A stretch of DNA of 64,000 bases from Amycolatopsis jejuensis (GCF_000717335.1 NZ_JNYZ01000006.1:124001-188000), one strand, 5' to 3'; positions 49,267 to 59,000 are shown, numbered from the stretch's first letter. The notes: generated from the letters alone by a model not told the origin. Numbers and translations are program-made.

Positions 49267-50442
49267 ATGCCCGCCGAAGACCGGCCCAGTCTCGCCGCCC
49301 TGTCCACGCCGGTGCTCCGGCCCGCGCCGGATTGGCGGCGGCTGCAGGAATCCCGGGCGGTCGTCCCGGTCCGGACCTACGCCGGTGACGACGCGTGGCT
49401 GGTCACGCGGTACGCCGAGATCAAAGACCTGCTGGCGGACCCTCGTCTCGGGCGGGCGCATCCGGACCCGGAGAACGCGCCCAGGTTCATCGACAGCCCG
49501 ATGTTCGATCCGGCGGCAGGCCGGTCCGGCTACGCGGACGAGATGGCCGACCACCGCAGGCTCCGGACGGTGCTCGCGCCGCACTTCTCGCGCAAGCGGA
49601 TGGCCGCGCTCGAACCTCGCGTGGCGGCGTTCGCCGACGAGGCGGCGGGCACGTTGGCGTCCTGGGGCCCGCCCGCCGATCTGCAGTCGGTGTTCGCGAA
49701 CCCGCTGTCGATCGCGGTCCTGTGCGAGCTGATCGGCATTCCCGCCGGAGAACGCGGGGAGCTCGGATCCCGGCTCGCCGCGGCGAGCGAGCTCGGCAGC
49801 GGCACCGACGGGCAGGGCTCGCTGGCGGCTCTGCTCGGGCGGCTCGTCGTGCAACGGCGGCGGGAGCCGAGCGACGATCTGATTTCCGGCGCCTGCGCTG
49901 CCGGGCTGGCCGACGAGGAAGTCGCCGAAGTCGTTGCCGGCGTGATCTTCGCGGGGCACGGCAGTGTGGTGAGCCACCTCGGCTTCGGCGTCGCGCGGCT
50001 GTGCACTGACGACGAACTCCGCGCGGCAGTCACGGCCGATCCCGGGCTGATCCCCGATGCGGTCGAGGAACTGCTCCGCACCGCCAGCGCGGGTGGCGGG
50101 GCCATGCCGCATTACGCGCGCGAGGACATCGAGGTCGGCGGAGTCCGTATCGAGGAGGGCGACCTGGTGCTGCTCGATTTCGCGCTCGCGAACTTCGACC
50201 CGCGGGCCTTCGAAGAGCCCGACCGGGTCGACGTCACCCGCACGCCGAACCCGCACCTGGCCTTCGCGCACGGGATCTGGCATTGCGTCGGCGCGCCCCT
50301 CGCCAGGATGGAGCTGCGGCTGGCCTTTTCCGCGCTGCTCCGGCGTTTTCCGGACCTGCGCCTCGCGCTGCCGGTCGCCGAGCTGAGCACCCCGGACGAT
50401 CAGCTCGCCGGCGGCCTGACCGCCCTGCTCGTCACGTGGTGA
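49267..50442 (+). CDS. Cytochrome P450 (copy 2, intact)
   Basis: 391 residues, soluble bacterial class. I-helix VIFAGHGSVVSH, where the usual Asp/Glu-Thr pair is Gly-Ser; K-helix ELLRTAS (ExxR); heme loop FAHGIWHCVGAPLARMEL with the axial Cys. ATG 49267 lies 93 bp after its box, exactly as ATG 47959 does in copy 1, which supports this start over GTG/ATG 49225. In polyene clusters P450s hydroxylate the macrolactone or oxidise a methyl branch to a carboxyl group. The neighbouring amidotransferase would fit a carboxyl-forming role, but that is inference. It ends 13 bp from the convergent exporter genes. Confidence 0.9.
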   Translation: MPAEDRPSLAALSTPVLRPAPDWRRLQESRAVVPVRTYAGDDAWLVTRYAEIKDLLADPRLGRAHPDPENAPRFIDSPMFDPAAGRSGYADEMADHRRLRTVLAPHFSRKRMAALEPRVAAFADEAAGTLASWGPPADLQSVFANPLSIAVLCELIGIPAGERGELGSRLAAASELGSGTDGQGSLAALLGRLVVQRRREPSDDLISGACAAGLADEEVAEVVAGVIFAGHGSVVSHLGFGVARLCTDDELRAAVTADPGLIPDAVEELLRTASAGGGAMPHYAREDIEVGGVRIEEGDLVLLDFALANFDPRAFEEPDRVDVTRTPNPHLAFAHGIWHCVGAPLARMELRLAFSALLRRFPDLRLALPVAELSTPDDQLAGGLTALLVTW

Positions 50443-50455
50443 GCGCCCGCACTCC

Positions 50456-51283
50456 TCAGAGCGGACGGCGAAATCCGCGGAGCGCGGCGAAAATCCCGGC
50501 AATTGCCAGCACGGCACAGATCAGGACCGTGAGCGCCGCCGTGCCGAGCCCGCCGCCGGGTAGCCCGAGAGCCAGCTCACGCATGGTGTCGACGGCGTAG
50601 GTCAGCGGGTTGATCCGGGCGAGCGTGCGGATCCAGCCGGGCAGCGCCGAGACCGGGATGTAGGCGCTCGAGAGGAACATCAGCGGGAGCACGGCCACGA
50701 CGCTGAGGCTCTGCATCGTCTGTGCCCGCCGGAGCCACGCGCCCAAGGCGAGGAACAGCCAGCCGATCCCCCAGCAGACCACCAGCGCCAGCAGGAGCGA
50801 CGCGGCCACGCCCGCGAGCCCGCCGCCGGGCCGGTGCCCGAACAGGGCGATCGCGGTGCCCAGCATCACCACCAGCTGCAGCGCGCAGAACGCGAGGTCG
50901 GCGCAGCTCCGGGCGACCAGCGGGACGGCCGGGTGCACCGGCATCGACCGCAGCCGGGCCACGAACCCGTTGTGCAGGTCCTCGACCAGCCCGGCGCCGG
51001 ACTGCATGGCTTGCTGCAGCACGTTGTTCAGCAGGATCGCCGGCATCAGGTAGTCCACATAGGACAGCCCGGGCGGGAACCCGGCGGTCGTCGTCAGCAC
51101 GGCGAACACCTGGGTGAACATGAAGAGCAGGGCCGCCGGCTGCAGGAGCGCGAACAGGATCTCCTGTGGGTCGCGCACCGTGGTGGACAGCTGGCGCCAG
51201 GTCAGCAGAGCCACCTGCGAGGCGAACGAGCTCGTGGGCCAGCGGGCCGGGGCGGTAACCGGGCGGGAGAGCATCGAGGTCAT
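50456..51283 (-). CDS. ABC-2 type exporter permease (DrrB-like)
   Basis: 275 residues with about six membrane helices: the N-terminal SQVALLTWRQLSTTVRDPQEILFALLQPA pattern, FPPGLSYVDYLMPAILLNNV, and LPLMFLSSAYIPVSALPGWI with INPLTYAVDTMRELALG at the end, all typical of daunorubicin-resistance-type DrrB. ATG 51283 is 17 bp after the ATPase stop. Likely exports the product of the PKS and gives self-resistance. Confidence 0.9.
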   Translation of the reverse strand: MTSMLSRPVTAPARWPTSSFASQVALLTWRQLSTTVRDPQEILFALLQPAALLFMFTQVFAVLTTTAGFPPGLSYVDYLMPAILLNNVLQQAMQSGAGLVEDLHNGFVARLRSMPVHPAVPLVARSCADLAFCALQLVVMLGTAIALFGHRPGGGLAGVAASLLLALVVCWGIGWLFLALGAWLRRAQTMQSLSVVAVLPLMFLSSAYIPVSALPGWIRTLARINPLTYAVDTMRELALGLPGGGLGTAALTVLICAVLAIAGIFAALRGFRRPL

Positions 51284-51300
51284 GGTGGGCTCCAGAGGGG

Positions 51301-52248
51301 TCAGGCCGCGGGCGCCGGATCGCGGTCGGTGAGGGCCAGGTAGACGTCGTCCAGCGTCGGTTCCCGCAGCGCGACGTCTTCGACCTCGATTCCGGCGCCG
51401 TCCAGCGCACGGAAGACGACGGCGAGCTCGCGGGCGGACTCGACCGGCACGACGACCGCGCCGGGCTCGGCCTCCGCCGGCTGCAGCCCGGTGCGCTGCA
51501 GCGCCGTGCACGCGAGTGCGGTCTGCGTGGCCAGCACGAGACGGACGTGCACCGAGCGCTGGCCGACCCGCGCCTTGAGCGCGGCGGCGGTCCCGGACGC
51601 GACGACCCGGCCCGCGGACATGACCGCGATCGTGTCCGCCAGCCGGTCGGCCTCGTCGAGGTACTGCGTGGTGAGCAGCACGGTCGTGCCTTGCCCGGCC
51701 AGTTCTTCGACGATCTGCCACAGGTTCATCCGGCTCGTCGGGTCCAGTCCGGTCGTCGGCTCGTCGAGGAAGATGACCTCCGGACGGCCGACCAGGCTCG
51801 CGGCAAGGTCGAGCCGCCGCCGCATGCCGCCGGAATAGGTGCGGGCGGGCCGTCCGGCGGCGTCGGTCAGCGCAAACGCGGCCAGCAGGTCGTCGGTCCG
51901 CTGCGCGGCTTGCCGCCGGTTCGCGCCCAGCAGACGGGCCAGCAGGGTCAGGTTGGCGCGCCCGCTGAGCCCGGCGTCCACGGACGCGAACTGCCCGGTC
52001 AGGCCGATCCGGCGGCGCACCTCGGCCGCCTCGTGCCGGACGTCGTACCCGGCGACGCGGGCCGAGCCGGACGCCGGCGCGAGCACCGTGGCCAGTACGT
52101 TGACGAGCGTCGTCTTGCCTGCGCCGTTGTGCCCGAGCAGGCCGAGCACGCGCCCGCGGCCGACGGTCAGGCTCACCCCGGCGAGCGCGGTGACCGCGCC
52201 GAAGTTCCGGGTGATCCCGGTGGCCTCGATCATCAGCTCGCGGTGCAT
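51301..52248 (-). CDS. ABC exporter ATPase (DrrA-like)
   Basis: 315 residues. Walker A GHNGAGKTTLVN (about residue 44), Q-loop TGQFASVD, signature YSGGMRRRLDLA, Walker B VIFLDEPTTGLDP and switch TTQYLDEADRLAD are canonical for the drug-exporter DrrA group; the C-terminal DUF4162-like extension (EVEDVALREPTLDDVYLAL) is also present. MHRELMIEA start at 52248 or MIEA at 52233 are both possible. Divergent from the amidotransferase gene with a 224-bp gap holding one PimM-type box. Confidence 0.92.
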   Translation of the reverse strand: MHRELMIEATGITRNFGAVTALAGVSLTVGRGRVLGLLGHNGAGKTTLVNVLATVLAPASGSARVAGYDVRHEAAEVRRRIGLTGQFASVDAGLSGRANLTLLARLLGANRRQAAQRTDDLLAAFALTDAAGRPARTYSGGMRRRLDLAASLVGRPEVIFLDEPTTGLDPTSRMNLWQIVEELAGQGTTVLLTTQYLDEADRLADTIAVMSAGRVVASGTAAALKARVGQRSVHVRLVLATQTALACTALQRTGLQPAEAEPGAVVVPVESARELAVVFRALDGAGIEVEDVALREPTLDDVYLALTDRDPAPAA

Positions 52249-52391
52249 GCGGTGCCTTTCGTCGTGCGATCCGGCCGGGCAGCCGCAAGCATGCGCGATC
52301 CGCCGCCGGGGTGCGAGCCCGCCATAGCAGGGAAAAACCCGGCGGACCGCCAGTAGGTGCCGGGCGGCGGCCCCCATGGGAGCCGGGAAGA

Positions 52392-52407
52392 CTAGGAGTT
52401 TCCCCGT
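52392..52407 (+). promoter_or_regulatory. PAS-LuxR (PimM-type) box in the exporter/amidotransferase gap
   Basis: CTAGGAGTTTCCCCGT, 12 of 16 matches to the PimM consensus, 65 bp before the amidotransferase ATG and 143 bp before the DrrA-like start. It could serve the amidotransferase operon and possibly the exporter. Confidence 0.45.
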
Positions 52408-52472
52408 TCGCCTCCTGCGATCGTCCGTCGTGGTGCGTACTTCCGCGCCTGCACGCGAAAGGAGTGGGCCGG

Positions 52473-54320
52473 ATGTGCGGTATCACCGGATGGGTGTCCT
52501 ACCAGCGGGACCTGCGGACCGACCGGACGCCAGTGGAGGCGATGACCCGGACGATGGCCTGCCGTGGCCCCGATGCCGAAGGGATCTGGACCGGCAGGCA
52601 CATCGCGCTCGGGCACCGGAGGCTGGCGGTGATCGACCTCAGCGGCGGCACGCAGCCGATGACCGCGCACACCCCGGACGGACGCGTGGTGATCACCTAC
52701 AGCGGGGAGGCGTACAACTTCACCGAGCTGCGGGACCGGCTGCGCGGGCGCGGCCACCGGTTCGAGACCTCGAGCGACACCGAGGTGGTGCTGCGTGCCT
52801 ATCTCGAATGGGGCGAGGCCGTGGCCGAGCGGCTCGACGGAATGTACGCCTTCGCGATCTGGGATGCCCGTGACGAGAAGCTGGTCATGGTCCGCGACCG
52901 GCTGGGGATCAAGCCGTTCTTCTTCCACCCGACCGCCGACGGCGTGCTCTTCGCGTCGGAACCGAAGGCGATCCTGGCCCACCCGCTGCAGAAGCGGGTG
53001 ATCACGGCCGACGGTCTCCGGGAGATGCTGAACGGCTGGAACACTCCCGGCGCCGAGATCTGGTCCGGGATGCGGGAGGTCCGTCCGGGCAGCCTGGTCG
53101 TGGTCGACCGATCCGGGGTGCGGGAACGCACCTACTGGACGCTGGAGCCACGCGAGCACATCGACGATCTCGAGTCGACCGTCGCGGTCACCCGCGAGTT
53201 GTTCGGTGACATCGTGAAACACCAGCTGGTCGCGGACGTGCCGCAGTGCGTGCTGCTGTCCGGCGGGCTGGACTCCAGTTCCCTCACCGTCGTGGCGGCC
53301 CGGCAGCTCGCCGCCCAAGGCGAACGGGTGCACACGTACTCGGTGGATTTCGCCGGCCGCAACGAATCCTTCCGGCCCGATTCGATGCGCGCCACCCCCG
53401 ACTCGCCGTTCGTGCACGACGTGGCCGATCACGTCGGCGCGATCCACCGGGACATCGTGCTGCCGTTCACCTCCATGGCCGATCGGGAACATCGCAGGGC
53501 GGTCATCGCGGCGCGTGATTTCCCGGTCGGCATGGCGGATGTGGACGTCCCGCTGTACCTGTTGTTCAAGGCGATCCGGGAGCATTCCACGGTCGCGCTG
53601 TCCGGCGAAGGGGCGGACGAGGTCTTCGCCGGATATCCGTGGTTCCACGTTCCCGAGCTCGCGCACGCCGACCTCTACCCGTGGATGGCCCCGGTGCTGG
53701 CGGAGTGGGACGACGCGAACGCGACGGGGATGATGAACCCGGGCCTGGTCGCCGCGCTCGATCTGGAGACCTATTTCAAGGACTCGTACCGCGACGCGGC
53801 CGCCGCGGTCGAGTTCCTGCCCGGGGAAGACGAGCACGAACGCCGCATGCGGATCATGTGCCATCTCCACCTCACCCGGTTCCTGCCCATGCTGCTGGAC
53901 CGCAAGGACCGGATCAGCATGGCGGTCGGCCTCGAAGTGCGCGTGCCGTATTGCGATCACCGTCTGGTGGAATACGTCTACAACACCCCGTGGTCGATGA
54001 AGACGTTCGACGGCAGGGAAAAGAGCCTGCTTCGCGCGGCGGCGGGCGACCTCTTGCCCGCTTCGGTCCGCAACCGCGTCAAGAGCCCCTTTCCGTCCAC
54101 TCAGGACGATCGGTATGCCGGCGAGCTTCAGCAGCAGGCGAGGGAGCTGACCGAGGACGCCGATCACCCCGTCTTCCGGTTCGCCGACCGCCGCTGGGTC
54201 GACGAGGTCGTGCGGATGGATCCGGCGGACGTCCCGGACAGCACCCGCGAGGCCCTCGACCGCACGGTCGACATCGCGACCTGGCTCGAGCTCCATCAAC
54301 CGGAAATCGAGGTCGGCTGA
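52473..54320 (+). CDS. Asparagine-synthase-like glutamine amidotransferase (polyene carboxamide synthase candidate)
   Basis: 615 residues. Begins MCGITGWVSY with the catalytic Cys2 of class II glutaminases, then RGPDAEGIW and the glutamine-site region HRRLAVIDLSGG. The synthetase domain has the ATP-pyrophosphatase loop LSGGLDSSSLT (residue ~262) and LSGEGADEVFAGYPW, with KDRISMAVGLEVRVPY. Such enzymes adenylate a carboxylate and amidate it with ammonia from glutamine. In a macrolide cluster this matches the PcsA-type carboxamide synthase described for rimocidin-type polyenes better than primary asparagine synthesis. AAAGGAGTGG precedes the ATG, 6-14 bases off. Confidence 0.88.
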   Translation: MCGITGWVSYQRDLRTDRTPVEAMTRTMACRGPDAEGIWTGRHIALGHRRLAVIDLSGGTQPMTAHTPDGRVVITYSGEAYNFTELRDRLRGRGHRFETSSDTEVVLRAYLEWGEAVAERLDGMYAFAIWDARDEKLVMVRDRLGIKPFFFHPTADGVLFASEPKAILAHPLQKRVITADGLREMLNGWNTPGAEIWSGMREVRPGSLVVVDRSGVRERTYWTLEPREHIDDLESTVAVTRELFGDIVKHQLVADVPQCVLLSGGLDSSSLTVVAARQLAAQGERVHTYSVDFAGRNESFRPDSMRATPDSPFVHDVADHVGAIHRDIVLPFTSMADREHRRAVIAARDFPVGMADVDVPLYLLFKAIREHSTVALSGEGADEVFAGYPWFHVPELAHADLYPWMAPVLAEWDDANATGMMNPGLVAALDLETYFKDSYRDAAAAVEFLPGEDEHERRMRIMCHLHLTRFLPMLLDRKDRISMAVGLEVRVPYCDHRLVEYVYNTPWSMKTFDGREKSLLRAAAGDLLPASVRNRVKSPFPSTQDDRYAGELQQQARELTEDADHPVFRFADRRWVDEVVRMDPADVPDSTREALDRTVDIATWLELHQPEIEVG

Positions 54321-54362
54321 ATCCGCGGAAACCGCGAATGCGCGGGGACCGGAAAGGAAGCT

Positions 54363-54378
54363 CTAGGGGAAAGGCCAG
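54363..54378 (+). promoter_or_regulatory. PAS-LuxR (PimM-type) box before the small-protein gene
   Basis: CTAGGGGAAAGGCCAG, 12 of 16 matches, with intact CTAGGG and CCAG ends. It lies 43 bp after the amidotransferase stop and 105 bp before the small gene, so the small protein and sugar gene may have their own activated promoter. Confidence 0.4.
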
Positions 54379-54483
54379 TCTTGCCGGAGAAGGGATGGAC
54401 CGGCCCGGCGGATGCGGTGCACGCTGATTCCCGGAGCGGAAAATCGAGACGGAGCTCTCCCGGTTTCGGAAGGGATGATCGAG

Positions 54484-54693
54484 ATGGCCAGTGTGCGGAT
54501 CGTGCTGACCGGTGGTCCGGCCGAATTGCCCGAAGGCGGCCGGGTCGCGGAGGTGGACAACCTGTGCGACAAGGTGAAGATTTCGTTCGGCTCCGGGTAC
54601 GAGCATTTCTCGCACCACGGCGAGGTGACCGAGGTGGACGGCGTCCGGCTGCCGGTTTTCCGCTGGTGCGAGAGGACCAAGATCGCGGAGTAG
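54484..54693 (+). CDS. Small conserved-looking protein (DUF5988-like), 69 residues
   Basis: 69 residues: a beta-rich, soluble protein with an acidic bias, no signal or membrane segment. Segments RIVLTGGPAELPEGGR, VKISFGSGYEHFSHHGE and FRWCERTKIAE look like a small family of unknown function that I associate with macrolide clusters (DUF5988, from memory). ATG 54484 lies nine bases after GGAAGGG; an in-frame ATG at 54475 touches that site. It sits between the amidotransferase and the sugar gene. Function unknown; a small accessory or regulatory protein is possible. Confidence 0.65.
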   Translation: MASVRIVLTGGPAELPEGGRVAEVDNLCDKVKISFGSGYEHFSHHGEVTEVDGVRLPVFRWCERTKIAE

Positions 54694-54796
54694 TGCCGGT
54701 CCGCCGAATTGTCTTCGCGGATTTCCGGAAGGTTTTCCCGCCGGAACGGAAACTGCGCCCGCGACGATTCGCCCCCCGGCCGAGAGAAGGGTTGAC

Positions 54797-55831
54797 ATGT
54801 CCAGGCGTGCATTGATCACCGGGATCACCGGGCAGGACGGTTCGTATCTGGCCGAGCACCTGCTTTCCCTGGGCTACCAGGTGTGGGGACTGGTCCGCGG
54901 GCAGGCGAATCCGCGGAAGTCGCGGGTCAGCATGCTCGCCGCCGATCTCGATTTCGTCAACGGCGACCTCCTCGACCAGGGCAGCCTGGTCGCGGCCGTC
55001 GACAAGGTCCAGCCGGACGAGGTCTACAACCTCGGGGCGATTTCCTTCGTGCCGATGTCCTGGGAGCAGGCGGAACTGGTCACCGAGGTCAACGGCATGG
55101 GCGTGCTGCGCATGCTCGAAGCGATCCGGATGGTGAGCGGGCTGTCGATCACGTCCCGTCCCCCGTCCGGTGGCCAGATCCGGTTCTACCAGGCGTCCTC
55201 GTCGGAGATGTTCGGCAAGGTGATGGAGACGCCGCAGTGCGAGACGACGACGTTCCATCCGCGCAGCCCGTATGGGGTGGCGAAAGCGTACGGCCACTAC
55301 ATCACGCGCAACTATCGCGAATCCTTCGGGATGTACGGGGTGTCCGGGATGCTGTTCAACCACGAATCCCCGCGGCGCGGTGCCGAGTTCGTCACGAGGA
55401 AGATTTCGCTCGCCGTGGCGCGGATCAAGCTGGGGCTGCAGGAAAAACTGAGCCTCGGCAACCTCGATGCGGTCCGCGACTGGGGGTTCGCCGGCGACTA
55501 CGTCCGTGCCATGCACCTGATGCTGCAGCAGGACGTCGCCGACGACTACGTGGTCGGGACCGGCCGGATGAACTCGGTGCGGGATGCGGTGCGGATCGCC
55601 TTCGGCTGCGCCGGCCTCGACTGGGAGGACCACGTCGTGATCGATCCGAAGCTGGTCCGGCCCGCCGAGGTCGAGACGTTGTGCGCGGATTCCGGGCTGG
55701 CGCGCAAGGTGCTGGGCTGGGAACCCACGGTGGCCTTCGACGAGCTGATGCGCATGATGGTGGAGTCCGATCTGCACCAGGTGTCGCGCGAACGCGGGAC
55801 GGACGGCCTTGCGCTGAGCGGAGCTTGGTAA
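54797..55831 (+). CDS. gmd: GDP-mannose 4,6-dehydratase
   Basis: 344 residues of the extended SDR family. N-terminal cofactor motif ITGITGQDGSYLAEHLLSLG, catalytic Tyr-x3-Lys in SPYGVAKAYGHYI, the conserved FNHESPRRGAEFVTRKI block and the substrate region NLDAVRDWGFAGDYVRAM are all diagnostic for GDP-D-mannose 4,6-dehydratase. It makes GDP-4-keto-6-deoxymannose. In polyene clusters this is the first committed step to mycosamine; the aminotransferase and glycosyltransferase would be expected to the right of the window. It lies directly before the PKS, the position of nysDIII beside nysI in the nystatin cluster. Confidence 0.92.
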   Translation: MSRRALITGITGQDGSYLAEHLLSLGYQVWGLVRGQANPRKSRVSMLAADLDFVNGDLLDQGSLVAAVDKVQPDEVYNLGAISFVPMSWEQAELVTEVNGMGVLRMLEAIRMVSGLSITSRPPSGGQIRFYQASSSEMFGKVMETPQCETTTFHPRSPYGVAKAYGHYITRNYRESFGMYGVSGMLFNHESPRRGAEFVTRKISLAVARIKLGLQEKLSLGNLDAVRDWGFAGDYVRAMHLMLQQDVADDYVVGTGRMNSVRDAVRIAFGCAGLDWEDHVVIDPKLVRPAEVETLCADSGLARKVLGWEPTVAFDELMRMMVESDLHQVSRERGTDGLALSGAW

Positions 55832-55857
55832 CCGGGCCTCGCCGGAACGGCCGGGAT

Positions 55858-55873
55858 CTAAGGTTTTCCCGGC
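55858..55873 (+). promoter_or_regulatory. PAS-LuxR (PimM-type) box before the PKS gene
   Basis: CTAAGGTTTTCCCGGC, 12 of 16 matches, in the 173-bp gap between the dehydratase and the PKS, 131 bp before the PKS ATG. Nothing else was recognised in this gap. Confidence 0.45.
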
Positions 55874-56004
55874 CGCGCAAGGGCGAAACTGCCGTGGTGG
55901 CAACGATTGCCGGCAGCCTGATGCCGGCGGGGTGCCACGGGAAATTCGTGACGTGCGATGCGGGCAGCAGCTCGCCGCTCGCGGCCGAGATGGGTTGAGC
56001 CGGG

Positions 56005-59000
56005 ATGGACAACGAACAGAAGCTCAGGGACTATCTCAAGCGGGCGAGCGCCGATCTGCAGCGTTCCCGCCGCCGGGTCGGTGAGCTGGAAGAGGCCGCC
56101 GTCGAGCCGATCGCGCTGGTCGGCATGAGCTGCCGCTTTCCAGGGAACGTCGCCGGTCCCGACGACCTCTGGCGGATGGTCGCCACCGGTGCGCACGGGA
56201 TCTCGGGCTTCCCGGCCGACCGGGGCTGGGACCTCGGCGGGGACCCCGACGGGCCGTCCGCCGGCGGTTTTCTCCGCGGTGCCACCGAATTCGACGCGGA
56301 CTTCTTCGGGATCTCCCCGCGGGAGGCGCTCGCGATGGATCCCCAGCAGCGGGTGCTGCTCGAAACCGCATGGGAGGCCTTCGAACGGGCCGGGCTCGAT
56401 CCTGCCGTGGTACGGGGGACCCGGACCGGGGTCTTCGTCGGCGCGATGGCCCAGGACTACCGGGTCGGTCCGGGGGAGGGTGCCGAGGGTTTCCAGCTGA
56501 CCGGCAGCGCGAACAGCGTGCTGTCCGGACGGCTCTCCTACACGTTCGGCCTGGTCGGTCCCGCGGTGACGGTGGACACCGCGTGTTCGTCGTCGCTCGT
56601 CGCGATGCACCTGGCCGCCCAGTCACTGCGCGCGGGTGAATGCTCGCTGGCGCTGGCCGGCGGGGTTACGGTGATGTCCAGCCCGGCCACGTTCACCGAG
56701 ATGAACCGGCAAGGCGGCCTCGCCGCCGACGGCCGGTGCCGCTCGTTCTCCGACGACGCCGGGGGCACCGGCTGGTCGGAAGGCGCCGGGCTCCTTGTCC
56801 TGGAACGGCTTTCCGACGCCCGCCGCAACGGGCACGAGGTGCTGGCGGTCATCCGTGGCTCCGCGGTCAACCAGGACGGCGCGTCGAACGGGCTGACCGC
56901 GCCGAACGGCCCGTCCCAGCAGCGGGTCATCGAGCAGGCGCTGATCAACGCCCGGCTCACCGCGGCCGAGGTCGACGTCGTCGACGCGCACGGGACCGGG
57001 ACCACCTTGGGCGATCCGGTGGAGGCGCAGGCGCTGCTGGCGACCTACGGGCGAGGGCGGGACGCGGCCCGGCCCCTGCTGCTCGGCTCGGTGAAGTCGA
57101 ACCTGAGCCACACCCAGGCCGCCGCCGGGGTCGCCGGGGTGATCAAGATGGTGCTGGCGATGCGGCACGGCATCGTCCCCCGCACGCTCGGTGCCGAAAC
57201 CCCGTCGTCCCATGTGGACTGGACGGCGGGGGCGGTCGAGCTGGTGACCGAGCAGGTCCCGTGGCCGGAGACCGGCGCCCCCCGCCGGGCCGGGATCTCG
57301 TCGTTCGGCATCAGCGGGACCAACGCACACCTCATCGTCGAGCAGGCGCCGCCCGCGGAGTCTCCGGCGGAGCCCGGCCGCACCGGCCCGGACGTGGTAC
57401 CCCTGCCGGTTTCCGGCAAGACCGGAGACGCGCTGCGGGCGCAGGCCGCGGCTCTGCTGTCCTTTGTGGACGAACAGTGGGACGTCGAGCCGGGCGACCT
57501 GGCGTATTCGCTGGCGACGTCGCGAGCGAGTTTCGAGCACCGCGCCGTGCTGCTCGCAGGCGATCGGAAAACGGCCGTCGCCGGGCTGACGGCACTGGCC
57601 GGGGGCAGCTCCGCGCCGGGCCTGCTGCTGGGGACCTGCCAGGGCCGGCCGAAACTGGCCTTCCTGTTCACCGGCCAAGGCGCGCAACGGCTGGGCATGG
57701 GCCGGGAGCTGTACGCCCGGTTCCCGGAATTCGCCGCCGAACTGGACACCGTCGCCGCCGCCTTCGACGCCCACCTCGACCGTCCACTGCAGGAGGTCAT
57801 GTGGGGCGACGAACCGGAAACGCTGGAGCGGACCGAATACGCCCAGCCTGCGTTGTTCGCCGTCGAGGTCGCCCTGTTCCGCTTGATGGAAGCGATCGGG
57901 GTCCAGCCGGACTACCTCCTCGGCCACTCCATCGGGGAACTCGCGGCGGCGCACGTGTCCGGGGTCTTCGGTCTCGAGGACGCGGCCGCGCTGGTGGCCG
58001 CCCGGGGCCGGCTGATGCAGGCGGTGCCGGGCACTGGATCGATGGTCTCGCTGGAGGCGTCGGAAGCCGAGGTCGCGCCGCTGATCGAGGGCAGGGCGGA
58101 CCTGGTTTCGATCGCCGCGGTCAACGGGCCCGCGGCGGTGGTCGTATCCGGTGATCGCGAAGCGGTCGCCGAGATCACCGCGCACTTCGCCGCACTGGAC
58201 CGCAAGACCCGCGAACTCCGGGTCTCGCACGCGTTCCACTCGCCTCATCTCGAACCGATGCTCGGCGATTACCGCGCTGTGGTGGCCGGTCTTTCCCCGC
58301 AGCCGCCGCTCATCCCGATCGTGTCCACGGTGACCGGCGACCCGATGACGGCCGAGCAGGCGAGGTCCGCGGACTACTGGGCCGATCAGGTCCGCCGGGC
58401 CGTCCGGTTCGCCGACGGCGTCGGCTGGCTGCGCGACCACGGTGCCGGAGTATTCCTCGAACTCGGCCCGGACGGCGTGCTGTCCGCCATGGTCGAGGAC
58501 TGCTGGAACGACCCAGCAGACCCGGAAGCCGCCGCGTTCCCGGTGTTGCGGGCCCGTCGCCCGGAGACGGCGGCGATCGCGTCCGCTGTGGGCAACCTGC
58601 ACGTACATGGCGTCCGCGTGCGATGGGATGCCTTCTTCGCCGGTACCGGCGTCCGCCGGGTGGACCTGCCGACGTACGCCTTTCAGCGCCGCCGGTTCTG
58701 GCCGAAAGCCATGGGTGCCGGGGCAGGCGAGCTGCGTGCGGCGGGCGTGGGCGCGGCGCACCATCCGCTGCTCACCGCGACCACCGCACTGGCGGACTCG
58801 GACTCGTTCCTGCTCACCGGCCGCCTTTCCGGCCACGCGCATCCGTGGCTCGCCGAGCACGTCGTCGACGGTGCCGTCCTCCTGCCGGGGACGGCGTTCC
58901 TGGAACTGGCGATCCGGGCCGGGGACGAGGTGGGCTGCGATCGGGTCGAAGAGCTCACGCTCGCCGCTCCGCTCGTCCTGCCCGCGCACGGCGGCGTCCA

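Larger units (their letters stand above)
47841..50442 (+). repeat. Tandem duplication of a P450 gene with its promoter
   Basis: The segments 47841-49139 and 49150-50442 are direct copies. Upstream parts align base for base (for example the GTGATGTGGTG block, TTTCCTTACCC and TTTGACAGC, offset 1308 bp), and the coding parts remain alignable to the stop codons (offset 1303 bp after small indels). The -35-like TTGACA (47883, 49191) and the box 16 bp before it are conserved in both. Confidence 0.85.
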
